7,376 bases of DNA from assembly GCA_002431975.1 (NCBI GenBank), contig DJFA01000001.1:1-7376 (forward strand). Direction: 5' to 3'. Positions 5,454-7,376 of this stretch are shown piece by piece; position 1 is the first letter of the stretch; each line of letters begins with the position of its first letter. A model generated the notes under the pieces. The model was not told where the DNA came from. It was given only the letters and a program-made list of their open reading frames with translations, and ran no database searches. A program made the translations under genes and the position numbers. The DNA is from Ruminococcus sp. UBA5884. GTDB taxonomy: Bacteria > Bacillota > Clostridia > Oscillospirales > Ruminococcaceae.

Positions 5454-7376
5454 TTAATTTTCATATTTGAAAATTTTCTTGTTCTTTATGCGTTTTTCTG
5501 CATATAACTGTTCATCTGCAATATCAAGGACTTCTTTTATATTTATTCCCGGACTGCATTCAAATTCACATATTCCTATGCTTAATCCTATATAATACGG
5601 CTTGTCTGACAGGGAATTAAGTTCATCTGATTTGTTTTTTATTCTCTCACGCACTGCATCAGCATAGTTGTTGCATTCAACCAGTGCAAATGCTGAAAAT
5701 TCATCTCCTCCTATTCTTCCGACTATATCGGTATTCCGGAATGAGCATGAAAGTATTTCAGCAGTTTTTCTTATCGCATAATCACCCTCATCATGACCAA
5801 ATTTGTCATTTATTACTTTAAGACAGTCAAGGTCGGCAAAAACGACTATTGCACGTTTATTTTCATTTTCAGGAGATGTCATTATACTCTGAGCCATCTC
5901 AAAAAATCCACGTCTGTTGTATATTCCTGTAAGTTCATCTGATTTTGAAATATTGTCAAGGACTATATTGTTCTGTTTGATTTTTTCGAGTGATTCCTTG
6001 AGCTGCTGCTGGATAATTTCCTGTTGTTTGATAAGATGCATTGTTTTCATTGCTGCACAGAGCTGCACGGTTACAGGTGCTATATAGTAAAAATATTCAT
6101 AGTCAAGTTCGCAGAGAAGCAGACCATACTGGTTTTCATTTGAATACAATGCTGAAAGCACCATTGTATACCTGCGGTTGTCAGGAAGAAAATCATTGCA
6201 GAAAATATCATTTGTATCTATAAGCTGTCTGTCTTTGGGGACTATTCTTGTTTCATGAAGATTATTGTATGCTTTTAAGTATATCTTTTCAGGCGGTATC
6301 CATTTCTGATTTCTTGTATGGACTATAGGTTCTTCAAATGTCATTATATAGCTGCTTTTCATTTTAAGACCTGACAGTTTTTCGCATACTGTTCCGAAAC
6401 TCTTGTCATCGCCGACAAAGATAAGCATATCTCTTGTAAGTGAATTTGTCATCCATGAAAGATATTCGATATCTCTTGTATGGAGCATATTTTCAACAGC
6501 GAATTTTTCTGTTATCTGACAGTATATTGCTGTAAAAAATTCACCGAGTTCAAGACGCTGTTCTGTATTGCTGTAATATCTGCTGCTGAAAATCGTATAA
6601 CGGTATATTATATCCAGTGCACAGAAAAGCTTGTCTATTGAAACATACTCATTTATATTTGATTCTATAAGATGATTAAGTATTTCCGGAATATCACTGC
6701 TGTCATCGTCTGAAATATCATTTTCTGCAATATGCCTTATCATAGTATCAAAAAATCTGAATACATTATATCTGTATTCATCAGCCGGAAGACTTGATTT
6801 ATAGTTTTCAAATATAAAATCCGTGATATATTCAGAAAGCTTGTTCTGTTCTATTGCAAAAATCTTCTCCATTTCATTATTGTCAGCAATATTGAAATTT
6901 TTATTTTTGCAGCCGCATGAGCCTCGTATAATAAGTCTTGAATCAATTACAGGATTTTTCATTTTTCCGTATTTTATAAGATTTACAGCTTCAATTACTG
7001 ATTTATAGCCGATTTCAGCCGCATCAGCCCTTACAGTTGTAAGCTTTGGACTTAGTGTTACAGCACTCTGGTCATCATCAAAGCCCATTACTGAGATATC
7101 CTCACCGATTTTTATGCCTCTGCCAGCCATCACCTGATATCCGCCCATAGCCATTTTATCATTTGAAAATACTATTGCATCAATATCCGGATTTCTGTCA
7201 AGAAGCTCCTCTGTTGCGTCAATGCTGTAATCAGAAAAATAACCGTATGAAATAAGATTTTCGTCAACAGGCATATTGTTTGCCGCCATGGTATCTCTGT
7301 ATACCTGAAGACGCTCAACAGCGTCCTTATTGGTCAGGGGGCCGCTTACAAAACCTATTTTCTTTCTGTTATGATT
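5454..7376 (-). CDS. LacI/periplasmic-binding-like sensor fused to GGDEF diguanylate cyclase (5' end outside window)
   Basis: The reading frame stays open to the right edge, so at least 640 residues are present and the N terminus is missing. The ATG at 7287-7289 is internal: the 29 codons before it continue a LacI-type fold (IGFVSGPLTNKDAVERLQVY). Numbering from that Met, the sugar-binding-like domain covers 1-125 (SNDKMAMGG 42-50, ISVMGFDDD 65-73, LTTVRADAAEIG 83-94), ending in GSCGC (123-127). Residues about 140-410 are a helical region of unknown function, followed by a Gln-rich coiled-coil linker (about 417-448). The GGDEF domain follows: DELTG (451-455), FADLD (484-488), inhibitory-site RNTD (518-521), GGDEF (527-531). 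It should make c-di-GMP from two GTP, with feedback inhibition. No membrane segment is visible, so a cytoplasmic, possibly sugar-responsive, cyclase is inferred. Whether a LacI helix-turn-helix precedes it is unknown. Confidence 0.92.
   Translation of the reverse strand, partial: NHNRKKIGFVSGPLTNKDAVERLQVYRDTMAANNMPVDENLISYGYFSDYSIDATEELLDRNPDIDAIVFSNDKMAMGGYQVMAGRGIKIGEDISVMGFDDDQSAVTLSPKLTTVRADAAEIGYKSVIEAVNLIKYGKMKNPVIDSRLIIRGSCGCKNKNFNIADNNEMEKIFAIEQNKLSEYITDFIFENYKSSLPADEYRYNVFRFFDTMIRHIAENDISDDDSSDIPEILNHLIESNINEYVSIDKLFCALDIIYRYTIFSSRYYSNTEQRLELGEFFTAIYCQITEKFAVENMLHTRDIEYLSWMTNSLTRDMLIFVGDDKSFGTVCEKLSGLKMKSSYIMTFEEPIVHTRNQKWIPPEKIYLKAYNNLHETRIVPKDRQLIDTNDIFCNDFLPDNRRYTMVLSALYSNENQYGLLLCELDYEYFYYIAPVTVQLCAAMKTMHLIKQQEIIQQQLKESLEKIKQNNIVLDNISKSDELTGIYNRRGFFEMAQSIMTSPENENKRAIVVFADLDCLKVINDKFGHDEGDYAIRKTAEILSCSFRNTDIVGRIGGDEFSAFALVECNNYADAVRERIKNKSDELNSLSDKPYYIGLSIGICEFECSPGINIKEVLDIADEQLYAEKRIKNKKIFKYEN

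Noticed and set aside
7287..7289. ATG as the start of the GGDEF gene
   Set aside because: The open frame continues upstream to the window edge with clear LacI-type sequence, so this Met is internal.

Overview
The window looks like chromosomal DNA from a low-GC gut or rumen Clostridium-class Firmicute, most likely a Ruminococcus-type member of the Oscillospiraceae. This is inferred from the AT-rich base composition, strong AGGAGG-type ribosome sites, a type III glutamine synthetase, a sugar-binding-protein/GGDEF fusion, a cytidylate-kinase-like protein and short palindromic repeats of the 'GTAGGGGCGA...TCGCCC' kind. No rRNA, tRNA, CRISPR array, transposase or phage gene was seen.

Left part (1-2517, all minus strand). 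A DHH/DHHA1 phosphoesterase gene is followed after 17 nt by an ATP-binding subunit of a metal-type ABC transporter, which starts at TTG; the two look like one operon. Next, on the same strand but behind its own near-perfect SigA promoter, is a cytidylate-kinase-like gene. No permease or metal-binding protein for the ABC subunit lies in the window.

Middle (2518-3170, no protein gene). This divergent intergenic region holds two copies of a composite inverted repeat, a small GC-rich hairpin repeat, an extended -10 promoter pointing left toward the DHH operon, and a SigA promoter pointing right toward glnN. The glnN leader contains a long hairpin followed by six T's just before the ribosome site. 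It looks like an intrinsic terminator inside the 5' leader, so glnN may be controlled by attenuation or antitermination.

Right part. glnN (type III glutamine synthetase, 702 aa, plus strand) makes glutamine from glutamate, ammonia and ATP. It converges with a minus-strand gene that runs off the right edge and encodes a LacI/periplasmic-binding-protein-like sensor fused to a GGDEF diguanylate cyclase with an intact inhibitory site. The two genes share a bidirectional terminator, and a third copy of the composite repeat sits between that terminator and the GGDEF stop codon.

The protein genes belong to known families. The most interesting signals are non-coding: the terminator-like glnN leader and the three composite repeats, whose two-arm layout is conserved even where one arm has decayed.
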